Of a stretch of 64,000 nt of DNA, positions 38,801-49,172 are shown piece after piece. Numbering within the stretch: the first letter of the stretch is position 1; every line of letters begins with the position of its first letter. A program made the translations under genes and the position numbers. A model generated the notes under the pieces. It was not told where the DNA came from. It searched no databases and saw only the letters and a program-made list of their open reading frames with translations. This DNA is from Pomacea canaliculata (taxonomy: Eukaryota; Mollusca; Gastropoda; Architaenioglossa; Ampullariidae): assembly GCF_003073045.1 (NCBI RefSeq), contig NC_037599.1:18418555-18482554 (forward strand), written 5' to 3'.

Positions 38801-40266
38801 TATGCACCAGCTATATAATGTTTTTTAAAGAAAATGTTGGTTATGACAAGTAATATTTGCATCAAATTAAGCTTGCATGAAACAGCACAAGCCTGTACTT
38901 GAAAACTCCTGGAAAAACTTACCTTTTTAATTGTAATAATTACTGAACTTCCCTCAAGGTTTAGGTGTTACAAGGGTTTTTTTCCTTTAGATCTGTTCAG
39001 AGTTTACTAGGTTGTAGCTTATTTTCATCATATTTTAAAGTATTATTTCAAATTTATTGGTTTTTTTTTTTTAAGTAAAAATTTCAGATGAGACAATTAT
39101 CTTTTGTGGTTTGAACCTGTGATACTGGACTGCATAATTTTAAACTTTTTTTTTTGGTTGTCATTTCCCTATTATCTTTTATGACTATTATGCTTAACTT
39201 TGTAATGCAAAGTGAGGAGATCCTGGCCACATGGTGGGATTCCACCCTATACAACCTTTAATATCCTTCTTCTTCATCATCATCATCATCATCAAGCATG
39301 GATGGATTATGATGATGATGTCTAAAATGTGATGAACAAATATGTTCATTTTTCAATAGAAGACCCATCTAAAGTAGCCGTGACAGCATTATTATCATTG
39401 TGCCATCTGTATTTAAAGCATCTGTAAGTTAGTTTATGCCAGCTGAATGCCTAAGAAGAAAAAAATGAGGATGTGCATGTGAATGTTCAGATGTGCATCC
39501 CAGTACATGTGCAGATGTTTAACTTTCAATGTGTTCATTTGATCTGCAACAGTTTTCTGTGTGTTGCTAGCAATGCATGAAACATTTGAACAAACTTCTT
39601 GTATAGCTCATTACGAAAGCAACAACAAAATATTAACGTGTTGCAAAAATCAGATCATTTTGGGATCATTAAAGGATCAAAATATATATGACTTACCTTT
39701 ATTTTCAATCTTCTAAAATGTACGCTTTGTGGAGTAACCATTTTTTTCACTTTGAGAGTTAAATTTTAAGTACACTGTAATAAGTTTCGTGAGTGAGAAA
39801 ATTTAAGAAAATTAAGTCAACAAATTGCTCATTTTTTCACCTCTCCCACAAACAGACTGAAAATTTTCTTGTAATTATTAATAATAAAATTCAGTTTTTA
39901 GTATTGCATTAAACCTTATTGTGATTCCAGATATGTTTATATTTCAGCTGCAGTATCTTGGCGTAGAATGTAATTGAATTTGATAGAACATCTCTTTTTG
40001 CCTTACTATTTTAAGTGCATATAGTTAATGAAGTTATTTTAATCTTTTTATAGACAGCATTATGGTCATGCTATCTCCATAATCAGAGTTTACACTTTGA
40101 CTGTGCTTCTTATGTACAGGGCAATATCACAGGAGTACAGTTAGGAGGCAGGCAGCAGCTGAAAGTCCGTGGTATGGACAAGAGGACTGCCCCCCAGCCT
40201 GCCAAAAGAAGACTCAACATTCCTTCCTCACCCCACAGTGGTAACCCTTATGAAACAGATGCTTGA
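18257..40266 (+). CDS. EPS15: EPS15/EPS15L1 endocytic adaptor
   Basis: 21 exons: 18257-18283, 19714-19758, 20361-20450, 20663-20806, 23045-23113, 23851-23934, 24300-24401, 24605-24823, 26307-26464, 26770-26947, 27621-27715, 28401-28572, 29376-29438, 30196-30243, 33270-33419, 33905-34030, 34645-34798, 35077-35174, 35409-35528, 36620-36923 and 40120-40266. The product is about 863 residues (human EPS15L1 864, EPS15 896). It has three EH domains that bind NPF peptides, a coiled coil for dimerisation and intersectin binding, then a DPF-rich tail that binds the AP-2 appendage at clathrin-coated pits. [20 protein letters not shown] matches EPS15 closely. All junctions keep phase except one extra base inside exon 20. 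No ubiquitin-interacting motif is seen at the C terminus, which resembles EPS15L1 in that respect; an undetected exon between 36923 and 40120 could hold one. Confidence 0.93.
21865..21965 (-). repeat. Retrotransposon 3' tail (CR1/L2-like)
   Basis: On the minus strand: CAAAGCGCCTTCGGTATGGC, then AAGGTGCTATACAAAGGCGC and a TAATTAATTA tail. The same GCGC...CTATACAAA plan is seen near 2775 and 6625. Sequence at 22040-22490 may be the upstream part of the same insertion, but I recognised no reverse transcriptase in it. Confidence 0.5.
22745..22990 (+). mobile_element. tRNA-derived SINE-like element
   Basis: Begins with a pol III A-box-like word (CCTGGTGGTTAGCGTGC) and has a degraded B box 30-40 bp later. 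It ends near GAATAAAAC just before EPS15 exon 5. It differs from the SINE family at 44960. Its boundaries are approximate. Confidence 0.45.
23045..24823 (+). CDS. EPS15: EPS15 exons 5-8, linker, EH domain 2 and proline-rich linker
   Basis: Exon 5 is a linker. Exons 6-8 encode [40 protein letters not shown], the EF-hand-like loop [13 protein letters not shown] and [10 protein letters not shown]. The Pro-rich stretch [20 protein letters not shown] and a second [15 protein letters not shown] tract follow, resembling the EPS15L1-type longer linker between EH2 and EH3. All junctions are phase 0. Confidence 0.92.
23114..24299 (+). other. EPS15 introns 5 and 6
   Basis: Intron 5 (23114-23850) includes a stretch at about 23140-23250 with GGGGTCAAATCTAGCATAGG, possibly a B box of another SINE-like repeat. 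Intron 6 (23935-24299) has TG- and CTCT-rich simple sequence. No coding sequence. Confidence 0.4.
24824..26306 (+). other. EPS15 intron 8 with an unidentified less AT-rich block (about 25010-26170)
   Basis: The block differs in composition from its surroundings and looks inserted. It shares AGCCTCCTCCAGCTGGT after a GAGAGA-rich lead (about 26037-26070) with 27140-27172 in intron 10. It has no recognisable protein similarity in six frames and no paired terminal repeats that I can see. Confidence 0.4.
26307..26947 (+). CDS. EPS15: EPS15 exons 9-10, EH domain 3
   Basis: Starts [20 protein letters not shown], has the calcium-loop-like [44 protein letters not shown] and ends [10 protein letters not shown], as in EPS15. 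The Trp is split between exons 9 and 10 (phase 2). Confidence 0.93.
26985..27040 (+). repeat. Retrotransposon/SINE 3' tail with (ATT)n end
   Basis: GATAGATGCTATATAAATCC followed by TCATTATTATTATTAT. The same GCTATATAAAT plus TTA-repeat plan closes CR1/L2-like elements. The words GGTGTTTCATCAT occur on both sides of the tail, suggesting nested or tandem copies. Confidence 0.5.
27174..27366 (-). mobile_element. tRNA-derived SINE, same family as 44960-45152
   Basis: Minus strand: A box in GGTGGTGCAATGGTTAACG and B-box-like GGGTTCAAATCTC, then the family body and end GCAACTAAGGCTATATC (plus-strand reading). Flanks AGCTGGTT at 27166-27173 and 27367-27374 extend to an imperfect repeat of about 17 bp, a likely target-site duplication. 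It lies in EPS15 intron 10. Confidence 0.75.
27621..34030 (+). CDS. EPS15: EPS15 exons 11-16, coiled-coil region
   Basis: Exon 11 carries [20 protein letters not shown], diagnostic of EPS15. Exons 12-15 (28401-28572, 29376-29438, 30196-30243, 33270-33419) are rich in Glu, Lys, Gln and Leu with heptad-like spacing ([33 protein letters not shown]). Exon 16 ends the coil. The donors of exons 11 (GTTCGA) and 12 (GTGCAT) are weak by consensus. Intron 14 (30244-33269) is 3 kb. Confidence 0.9.
27850..28140 (-). repeat. Interspersed repeat of unknown class
   Basis: In EPS15 intron 11. GC-rich relative to its surroundings, with GGTTGCTAGCCCCACACCCA and GGGCTTGGGACCGGCAG. Its left part (TCCCAGTGGAGCATAGGGCC) resembles words at 41455-41480 and 17130-17150, so it is repeated in this genome. 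I cannot assign it to a named family. Confidence 0.5.
28911..29056. repeat. Tandem repeat, period 32 bp, about 4.5 copies
   Basis: Units start at 28911, 28943, 28975 and 29007, with a diverged last unit at 29041. The consensus includes TGTGCTGTACAAAAGTAATG and a TAGTTGTAA end. It lies in EPS15 intron 12. Confidence 0.85.
29981..30130 (+). pseudogene. Two decayed tandem copies of EPS15 exon 14
   Basis: The exon 14 cassette (acceptor plus exon, real copy at 30196) is present twice upstream at about 100-110 bp spacing. Copy 2 (exon-like start 30094) reads DNRTKLQIS and then a TAG at 30121, against VNKMKSQIS in the real exon. Copy 1 (29983-30013) has an acceptor and a GT donor but is 31 bases, so inclusion would shift the frame. 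Intron flanks such as GTCATTGTTTTGAATAT and GCCATTGTTTTTAATAT also match. Confidence 0.7.
30244..33269 (+). other. EPS15 intron 14 (3.0 kb)
   Basis: AT-rich. A three-unit tandem repeat lies at 31484-31585, a poly-T tract near 31401-31414 and a CT-rich tract at 32255-32345. No SINE or coding exon was recognised. Confidence 0.6.
31484..31585. repeat. Tandem repeat, about 33 bp, three copies
   Basis: Units start GTATTTTAAAGAACTGGAAA (31484), GTATCTTAAGGAATC (31519) and GTATCTTAAAGAATTGGAAA (31551), each followed by an ATTGC word. Confidence 0.7.
33545..33720 (-). mobile_element. Diverged copy of the 44960-type SINE
   Basis: In EPS15 intron 15. On the plus strand it reads TTTTATGCCAAGCCAGCAGC, TAAGGCTATATCCTGG and GGTCCTGTAAAC, i.e. 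the reverse complement of the family 3' half. The tRNA-like head is badly decayed and no boxes are clear. Confidence 0.6.
34645..36923 (+). CDS. EPS15: EPS15 exons 17-20, DPF-repeat region
   Basis: Thirteen DPF motifs (e.g. [29 protein letters not shown]) bind the AP-2 alpha appendage in this family. Exon 20 also holds [20 protein letters not shown], an SH3-ligand-type stretch. Exon 20 is 304 bases although both flanking junctions are phase 0. Reading [18 protein letters not shown] hits TGA at 36683, while [10 protein letters not shown] continues in the next frame. One surplus base, most simply in the AAAA run at 36679-36682, would account for this. Confidence 0.85.
35529..36619 (+). other. 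EPS15 intron 19
   Basis: Contains a 23-base poly-T at 35730-35752 and a retrotransposon fragment at about 36130-36420 (listed separately). It is otherwise AT-rich and unremarkable. Confidence 0.6.
36130..36420 (+). mobile_element. CR1/L2-like reverse transcriptase C-terminal fragment
   Basis: With frame changes it reads [19 protein letters not shown], then [16 protein letters not shown] and a stop. This is the closing motif of CR1/L2-type reverse transcriptases (RSF...A..WN.LP and TFK..LK..LF). It is a 5'-truncated, decayed copy on the same strand as EPS15. Confidence 0.65.
36924..40119 (+). other. EPS15 intron 20 (3.2 kb)
   Basis: AT-rich with a (CAT/ATC)n microsatellite at about 39265-39325. 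I looked for further DPF or UIM-coding exons and saw none, but a short exon could be missed here. Confidence 0.55.
40120..40266 (+). CDS. EPS15: EPS15 last coding exon (probable)
   Basis: 147 bases after TTCTTATGTACAG, phase 0, encoding 48 residues beginning [18 protein letters not shown] and ending SGNPYETDA, then TGA. The stretch is basic and hydrophilic, and I do not recognise it in vertebrate EPS15. The clean acceptor, correct phase and absence of another candidate support it. A short alternative end is possible by reading through the exon 20 donor to a stop at 36951-36953. Confidence 0.6.
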   Translation, partial: GNITGVQLGGRQQLKVRGMDKRTAPQPAKRRLNIPSSPHSGNPYETDA

Positions 40267-43200
40267 TGCAAATGTCAAAAGTATGCATGAATATTAAAAT
40301 GTTCTTTTGAAGGAGCTTTTATTCTTCACTTAATTTCCATGTGCCAGGCAGATGCTGGGCTTGAACAAGCATTTGTAGCAGGTAAAATTGTATCTCATTG
40401 TGTGCCTCTTTTTATACCTCAGGCAAAGAAATCCTGTTGTAAGTCAAGGGAATGGGGTTTGAACTTTTTTTTTCATTCCTGCCATAGAACTGAAGAAAGA
40501 CAATTATATTTAATGCAAACTTAAGATGATAAATATCTGGTGGTAAAGGATGCAACACCTTTTGTCTGTTATGCCAAGGACACTTATGAGTAAAGTAAAA
40601 TGGAGTGTGTCAATACCTAAAGACAGCACAACCTGAAACTACAGCCCAAATGATGACATACAGAGCTTTTGCATTTTGCTTAATATGTGGAGACATGTCA
40701 ATACAGGATATGTTGATTTTTAAAAATAAAGCTGCAGAATTAAAGTTGAAACACAAAAATTGACCAATTGATGGTGCAAGATTAGAGTTAGAACACATAA
40801 ACTGGGTAATAAAGATGCTAGATTTGTGATGGCTGTAATTAAGATAATGGATTGTAATGTCTGTTATAAGCTTTTTTTTAATTGGTCAAGTGCCTGTGGA
40901 ATCATGGTTGGTAGCCACCATTCTTTCTGGCTGTTCCCTCACACACAAAAATGTGTTCTTTAGAAGCATTAGATTGCTAGTAGTGCATGTTTTCTTATCA
41001 AAGAATTGTTGTTTTATAATGTTTTTAACTGGAAAATGCAGACTTCTTGATGTGGAAACTGTTTTTGCTGATCAAGTAGTTATCCATTAGCAACATAAGC
41101 AAATATATTCTTGATTCACACTTTTTAATGTACTTTTTCTAGTGTCAGCTTTTTCCTATCAACATGTAAATCAGGTCGGATGTAAATTGACTTCATTTGA
41201 AAAAAAATCACGTTAGTTCTGCCAAGGATGTCTGGCCACTTTAAGCTTTGTTGATCAGTCATTTGAGTTAGGCTGCTGACTTTGCCTCAGACCTTCATTG
41301 TTACACTACCACTTTGAACTTGCGGTGAACCATTTTGAGCAGTGGATGCACTATGCAATGCATAATTTTTGTGGCTCTTGTTAAAACAAATAGCTTGATG
41401 AAGCTGGAGCACAGATATCAGTATGAGGATTATTATTTATTTATTTAGGCCCTTTCGCCCCTCCTGGGGCATAGGCCATCGACTACAGTCTTAACTGAGG
41501 ATTAGTGGTCTTTAAAAGATTGTCTTTTTAATTTTTTTTTTTTTTTTTTTGGAAGGTGAGACTTCTTGGTTTTTTTAAATGGTGGTATCATAGGGATCTT
41601 GTCTTCTTCATCCATGGTGACAGGACTTAGTATACAGTTGCATTAAAGTGGGTTCTTTTTGACAGTCTCTTATAGTGTCTTATTTGCATCCAAGAAATGC
41701 ACAGTATTTTTGATTTAAAATGCTGTTATCAAGATCTTTCTCTCATTCCAATTTCCATTTTCACTTGCCACCTCTCCAACAACCACTCTAAAACCAGCAT
41801 TATTACGTGTACCATTCCCATATCCTGTTTGCATTATCTTTGCATGTTATAGCTGTACAGAGAAACATGTACCCACTCTACATGCCAGTTTTTTTCACTA
41901 ACACTAACAACAGCCCTTTTCTTTGGCATATCTTTCCAGACAACACAGAGTATTCAATTTCTGTTATTTCTAGACACTTAAAGAAAAGTTGTATCAGAGT
42001 AGCTAGACTATTTCAGGGGCTAAGGGGTATAAAGCCCGATGCATTGATGACACGAAAGGTGCATGGTATGCTTCTGAGAAAAAGATTGCTTATAAAAAAT
42101 TCCACTCTTATAGCAATCATCAAAGTTAACCTTTATAGTTGGTGGCAGTCAGCATGCACTGAAGAAGAAAACTGCTTCATTAATTTAACTGAAGGCATGA
42201 TCATTTTTTTCTAATCAATCAGTTTGCATGACATCGATTTTTTAGCTTGACTTCTAAACCTTTTTTTTTCTAATGATGATTTTTTTTACTTGCTTTTCAT
42301 CATGTATGGTTTGCTAGGATATGTTTGTTGTTATTTTGAATAACTTTCACTTTTGCTACTATGTTTTCTATTTATTGGTTATTGTTCCTAGCTTTTTGTG
42401 CGTGAAATATAACATCAGAACCTTGAAAATTTGTAATTTAAAAAGAATCACAACATTTGAGGGCAAACAACCTCAAGTTAGAGAGGCATTGAGTTGCTAG
42501 TTCTAGGTTAGCAGGAGATCCATAATAGATATGAACCTCCTTGTAATGGAATCAGACATCTGAGCATCAAAGCAGTCTGCAGCAATGACATGATCCCCTT
42601 TTTTAAATTCTTTTTTTTTATGGTTTTTAAGATTCTGAGCATTTTTGCATGATGGGTTTATTTAGTAGTGTTTTTAGTTGCATCAAAATTAATGTCTTCC
42701 ATGTTCCAGTCTTTACTCTTGCACCCTGACACAATGCATAGCAAGCTGGCTCTCATATTTTTAAGTTGTACCAGATCTTATGTAACAGACAACAAAATAT
42801 AGGTTTCAAACTGACTTTGTTAGTCTTTCTTAGTTACTGGAATTCAGTGGCATCGGCATATTAAGAGACCAGAAGTCATCACTGATCTGTAGTTTTTGCC
42901 CAGACTCACTTACCTACACTATGTTTGCTGTATTACTGCTTTATGTATAGTTTGATTTGTTTGCATTTCTGAATGTTAAGAGGTGATTGCTATTTCATTT
43001 TATTAAGGTTGTGTATGTGTGCATTTTGTGTAAGTGCTTTTGTGTTTGCTTGTGTAATATATCTGAATATTCAGATTCAAGAATATGTGTGAAAGGTCAA
43101 ATTTCTGGGTTATTAATTTTTTTTAACAAAACCAATTTCATTGCTGGTGGATTTAAAATAATCATTGATTTAACAGCACATTTTAACACTTGGGTCATCA

Positions 43201-44959
43201 CAAAGCAAGTAATTTGGAAGACAAAACAGCAGGCATTTTCAGCACCAGCCTTGACTTCAAAACTGGTGTTGGTGTAGACAGCAGGTTATAGATTTTAAGC
43301 TGCATACAGTAAATTCAGTAAATAAGAATTTAGGGAGGAGGTTAAAAGACGGTCACATGTTTTTGACAGAAATTGCCAGCAAAGATGAGGAACCACTGGG
43401 ACTTTTCTTTTTTTAATTCCTATCGTATGTGAAAGCCTCCATATCCAGTTTCACTGAGATATTAACAACTAGGTCTCCTGTACTGTTGTCTCAAGGCTCT
43501 TTGCTAGTCCGTGATCATCTTAAAAAAAATAGTGCTTGTAGATTTGTTGTGGAACCTTCAAATTATTTTGACCACAGCCATTTTAGCATTTTGTTTTTTT
43601 TTTTCATTGCTGCCAAACAGATGTAAATCTTGGCAAGATTTGTTGTACATGCATTCAGAAGTGTGATGCACTATAATTTCAAGGGTGGACCTCTGTAATC
43701 TTGTAATTTAAATACCTTTAATACTGAAGCAGTAACAGTAGTAAATTGCAGTACCATAGACCCTTTGCAATTTGTTACAGTTCTTGGCACCATGGTTGAA
43801 GTGCTAACTTGGTGCATTAGATTGTCAGTATTGTGCAATAACTTGTTTTCTACCCCAACCACTTCTGACTCAATTTTCTGATATGTTTTACTTTTTAAAT
43901 TTTATTTGTTGAATGCTGTTGTGCTTGGTGTTGTGATGCAGCCAGAAGCTTGAACTGTCCTCACAAACAAACATGACCCAAATAATTACAAAGAAAGCTT
44001 CAAGTTAAAAGGTAGTAGGCAGGATTATCAAGGGGATTAACATAGATTTTAGCCAAAAGAAATGATTGGAGTTTCTTCTGTCTAGTCTCATTCACGCTGC
44101 TATACTGATCTGCTGCTTTTGATTTTAGAAGTCTTTAACAAAAGAAAAGAATAGAAATGCTTGATTTCTTTGGTTTACATTATGTTCAAATGCTGCTTCT
44201 TTCAGGTGGTTCAGAAGGTGATGATGTGGGGGACACAATGATTAATTGGTCTAGGCATTGTCATTTTCTGTTCAGGCTATTTAACCTGCTGTTTATTGTC
44301 AAAAGTGTTTTTGTACACAAGGTAGGGGCAGGGAGACAAGTCCTGAGGCTTCCAGCTTTATGCTATTCAGCTTTAAAGTTTATAAATTTTAACAAATGTT
44401 TGGCATGCAAACTTTCGCTCAACTATATGCATTTGTTCATAATAATGGTCTCTTAAAAAGAAACTGCTCAATTAATGTTTTATGTATTGGTTGCCAATAT
44501 TGAAGTACGGCACAGCAAAAGAAATGGTGAGATAAGCAATATAAAGAAAGAATTGGCGTGCAGCAGAGGCAACAGGGATAATCTTGGGCTATGCCACTTT
44601 TGTTACACCGATACAGGAAAAGTGGAGCATGCTGAATATGTTGTGCCTTCGCCTGCATTTAACAATGTTAAGTGCTGGCTGCAGTGTCCAACAAGTTAAA
44701 GTTGTCAGTAATAATAGGACTTAAAATTGAAAAATGTGCTCTGTATTTCATGCTTATAGAACATTCAAGTATTTCACTTCTGCTTGAGGGTAGAGGGACT
44801 TTGATTTAATAATCTTAACTGATTTTTTTTTTTCACTGTTTCTGGCTGCTTTGTTTTGACTTTTTTTTTAATCCCTTGCCCCAGCATCCGGTACACCCCA
44901 TCTTGTGATACCAGAAAGAGATTATGATAATTGTTAAGTTTAAGTGTCCCCATGACTTT

Positions 44960-45152
44960 CCAGGCTGCCCAGTGGCGCAACGGTTAGCACCTGTCACCAA
45001 TACAGTGAGGGTTGGCTGTCCTGGGTTCAGCTTTTGTCTTGGGCACACTGTTCTTGCTCTGCATGTGACATCTGGTTACAGGATTAGCTGCCTTGCCATG
45101 ATATAACCTTAGTTGCTGGCTTGGAATAAAACACCAATTTTCCACCCTCTCT
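44960..45152 (+). mobile_element. tRNA-derived SINE with intact target-site duplication
   Basis: A box in CAGTGGCGCAACGGTTAGCA and B-box-like GGGTTCAGCTTTTG at the usual spacing show a tRNA-derived pol III promoter. A body of about 100 bp and the end TAGTTGCTGGCTTGGAATAA follow. CCATGACTTT at 44950-44959 is repeated exactly at 45153-45162, marking the insertion ends. Relatives are at 27174, 33545, 63205 and (fragment) 16585. Confidence 0.85.
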
Positions 45153-45644
45153 CCATGACTTTTCCCTTTGTATGACCCTTTGTTTTATGTTCATTTCAAA
45201 GACTTGAGAGCATTCAGACATAGGTGCCAACAAAGAAATATATAATTTTAGAGGATGAAGTAAGACTTTGATGTTAGAGAACTCCTGTACTGCTATACCT
45301 GTACATTCATGAAAAGTTACCACATTCAGCTAATTTAAACCTCATCAGCTTACAAAAATGTGTGTAAATTCTGATGATCTGTAGCTTTACTTAAAAAATG
45401 TGTAAAGGTATTAGGGGTAGAATAAAATCTTTTGAGTCGGAGTAGTCTGGCCGTTATACAGCTTTGATAACTAAGTTGGTTCTAGACATCAGTATCAACA
45501 GTGGCGAGCATGTTAGAACATGCTTTTGAAAATCAGCCAATTCAGAACAGCAGTTTGAAACATTTTATTTGAAATAAAACTTGGCTGTCTATTAACTAAT
45601 ATTTATTATTTTCTGATTATCTTTGATGATATGTTGCTTATACG

Positions 45645-45662
45645 ACAGTTACACACACACAC
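45645..45662. repeat. Short CA microsatellite
   Basis: ACACACACACACA run within AT-rich intergenic sequence. Confidence 0.6.
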
Positions 45663-47713
45663 AGTTTTCTAAAACATAAGTTACACACTACCTGTTATAC
45701 TTACTCTCAGTCCATGAACTTGGCTGCTACCTAGACATACCTCAAATTTTTCAATACCTACTAATGCCAAATAAGAGATGAAGGAAAAGGTGTATGACAC
45801 AAGTTAAAAGTCCTGTAACATATGCTATTTCATACCTTGGTGAGGAAAATGATAAGACACCCACTGTTTTATATGCATTTTGTCAGGGTAACTGTTCTTG
45901 GGAATCAGACTTTTGAGGATAATGGCTTGGTTTAGAAAATTAGTTCAAACATATCTCAAGGTACTGTATGTGCTATCATATCAATGTTTACAGTGTTTAA
46001 TATTTAAGTAAAATTTGATTCAGGTGAATTATTCTGTACAGTTTTATTTTTTACTGCAACATTGAATTAAGTTTCTTAGCTATGAATGACTGGCTTACAC
46101 GCATGCAGTATCTCATGAAAATTTTATAGGTCCTGTGTTTTGATGCATCCCTAGCGACGTCGTAAATTAACCATTGTGTTTTCTGTCAAAGTGAAAATTA
46201 TTACACATCTTAACGTTATTAGCATTTGGAAGAGAAATATATAAATCATAACATATAGTGAATTTTTTTCTGTGGGTTTTCTGTATATGTAGCAGGTGTT
46301 CAGGCACTAGATTTTTAACTGCATGCACCAGAGAAATACTAAAGAAATCAATGACACACACACACCATACAGAAACAGCTAGCCCCTATCACCAATACCT
46401 ACTGCTGGTTTGCTGACAGTACAGCTGATAATGCTCCAGTAAGAATAATCATTTTTAATGTTTTCATTATTATTATTATTTGAAAATAGCATTTAGTGTC
46501 TTGATCGGGATGAGAGTCATTTTGATTCATTTTTGCTTGTCCTAAATGGCTCTTTAGATAAGGAGGAAAGAATTGTTAGAATTAAACATTAAGTTTGCTA
46601 ATTACTGGGTGAATCCTGTGTTTTTCTTGTAAGCTATCTGGAAGCAGCTGTCTGCACATCTTGCTGTGAGCCTTGCAGCCAACAACTAGAATTTTGTATG
46701 CAAATTTAGCTGTAGGTATGTCTGCCACTAATGTTTCTAAACAAAATATTTAGTGTACAGGTGGTGGCATACTATGCATCCTTGTTGTCCTTATATTTTT
46801 AAGACTACAGTTTTTAAAAAAAGCTATTAGTTTCAATTGCTGTCTCTGGCCTTTTTTTTCAAAACTTACATTAGTGCTGTAGACACTGAGGCTATTCCCA
46901 GTAACTTATGACATAGTTGAATCTACCGCATAGTTTTCTCTACTGCCTGTGAGCTAGAGGAGGAAGAGAGGTGAAGGATTTGTGTTGATTTTGATGAATG
47001 CTTCAAGGGATGTGATCAGAAGCTGGAATGTGGTCATATTCAGCAGCTTAGTACATGGTGATGTGCTGGAAACGATGTGTACGTCTGTATTTTGAATGGT
47101 GTAATGATTTCAATCTGTACATTTACAATGTATATTTAATGTAGATGGTCATGCTGTAAATGAATTAAAATTATTAATATATTGCAAACTTTTATAGTTC
47201 ATATTTTTGCATGCTTGTGTGGGGCATGTATGTAGAAAAAGGACATATATATCTGTAGATATATAAACACTTGCACATGCATGAATGTATGTATATAAAC
47301 TGAGTGAGAAGAGAGTTTTACATAGAAGGACAAGTGGGTTATTATCATTGATTACAATTGTCACAGTGCAAGAGAATAACATTCGCAAACAGACAATTAA
47401 ACTTTAAATATAACACATTGCAAGGCAAGGCTGTTTAATACTAATAACTTTAAATGTCTTAGTGCACACATCAAAATAAATTTAAATGCCTCAGTGCACA
47501 CATAAAAGTGAAAGAATATATGAAGTGTACTTCACATCCAAAGAAGGGGCACGTCGGAGCCAACTCTCAGAACTGCCCATGAGGCAATTGATAAAAAGAC
47601 AACTAAGCAACAGGCAGCTGATGCAAAGTATTTCTAGGCTGCAGCACCCTTAGTAGCAGTCACAGAACATACCAAGCTTTTGTCTGAAGAGTCTGCGGAG
47701 GCAATTAGGGTCA

Positions 47714-49172
47714 TCACGAGTGGCACAAAGTGGTGGTGCTTGGGCCACTCAATTGAAGTGGCACTCTAGGAACTAGCGTCTTCGTTGAAGGACAGAAGTA
47801 CACCCTGGACATGCAATCAAAGTGGAAATTAAAAATTGCTTCACATGATAAACAAAGGAGCCATTTCTTAATCAAAAATAGACTATGAAAGAACCATAAG
47901 CTGGGATAACAGCTTTGTTGGTTGATCTCCATGGTACCAGTTAACATGATGCAGATTCAAATCATGCCTGAAAATTGTGTACTTATGTAAAAGCAATGCC
48001 TTTCTTCCACAATAGGAATCTTCTCGTTCAATAATGCTCATGATTTTGTTTCAGCAAATGTTTTAAGCTAGTTCTAACAGCCTTATGTCAGCATCCCTTC
48101 TTAAAGGCCTTAAGGCAGGAAAGAATGGTTTTGACCCCTGAAGGGAACTGAAAAGCATATGCCCAACAAGTACCCTGACCTCCCTCTGGGTTGAACCGGT
48201 CTTTCTACTAGAGAGTGGAAGTTCAGCCTTTAAGCTTTATTAGGTAAGTTGACAGCCAAGTGGTCCAGAGACTAGCATCCAAATAGAGGTACGCTGGTTT
48301 GATACCCATGTTACACAGTAAACTTCTTGAGTCATCCCAGGTGTTGGAAATGGTGTCACAGAGGATTGGGAAAGGTAAGGCAATGAGGGAAAGGAGAGGG
48401 GCACCAACCTCATAAAGCTGGCTCTGAGAAAAGTGAGGTCTATAACATTTTACTCCATAAACAACCTTAACCCTTTCAGGACTGTACATAAGTAACTTTC
48501 AGTTTTTATTTTTTGCAGCACAGCAACTAAAAATCCGCTGATTATATGTGGTTGTTCTGGTGACAGGACTAGAGAGCATACATTGATTACATGTTGTGTG
48601 CCTAGGTATTTAATGCATTCCTGGTCAGCAATGTTGAGATGACAAGGTGAATTTACAAAACTGCTTACGTGTTACGGTTCTGTATTCTCTCTACCATGAT
48701 GCTCTCAACTTCAATGGACCTTGACGATAGCCAGCCTAAGAAGCCAGTGTTGAGCTGTAAGGTCAGTGTAATGTTCCTGATGTAACCCACATCAATTGGA
48801 GCCAGCACCACGTCACCAAGTTCCCCTGCTCTCATTTGTCCACTGTGGCAAGAGGTCAAGCATATTTGTAGGCTAGCAGAATTGTTTAAGTAAACAGACA
48901 AAGGGTAAGTGGATATAACAGATTTAAGAAGATTTTTAATCAGACGTGGGACTGGTTAGTGAAGCTGAAATGGAGATAGAGGAAAGTTTCAATTTTCATC
49001 CTTTGAACTTTTAAACCATGACAAAAAATGTATATAGAAATAAGATGGTAACCTAACCTGTATATTGTGAGGTCGGGAGTAAGGCCATGCTCACCACCAA
49101 TGGTTGCATGTAGAGACCCTGTAAGTTGGGATGATCCCTCTCCCACCTGTACCCTCACTAGATAGTGAAAAC
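47714..49172 (-). CDS. Lipase exons 8-10, PLAT domain
   Basis: Exon 8 (49172-49058) has [11 protein letters not shown] and GSLHATIGG. Exon 9 (48842-48669) has [18 protein letters not shown] and [13 protein letters not shown]. Exon 10 (47804-47714) has [20 protein letters not shown] and a short tail with a final Cys, then TGA. The order matches the PNLIP beta-sandwich C-terminal domain ending FNFCSPE...LTPC. Exon 10 rests on phase, acceptor GCATGTCCAG and the closing Cys pattern. Confidence 0.82.

Larger units (their letters stand above)
40267..47713. other. EPS15 3'UTR and convergent intergenic region
   Basis: EPS15 ends at 40266 and the lipase stop is at 47714 on the other strand. Candidate poly(A) signals for EPS15 are AATAAA at 40725-40730 and 40808-40813. 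For the lipase, an ATTAAA (minus strand) sits at 47434-47439. A repeat fragment with GGGGCATAGGCCATCGA is near 41445-41490 and a SINE is at 44960. Open frames up to 135 codons here show no similarity or coding signature. Confidence 0.55.

Noticed and set aside
41807-42214. 135-codon open frame in the EPS15 3' region
   Set aside because: No recognisable family, no splice or promoter context and low-complexity composition; it fits chance in an AT-rich UTR.
44970-45035. Possible tRNA gene from A- and B-box-like words
   Set aside because: No cloverleaf or acceptor stem is formed, and related copies elsewhere with a shared 3' body show it is a SINE head.
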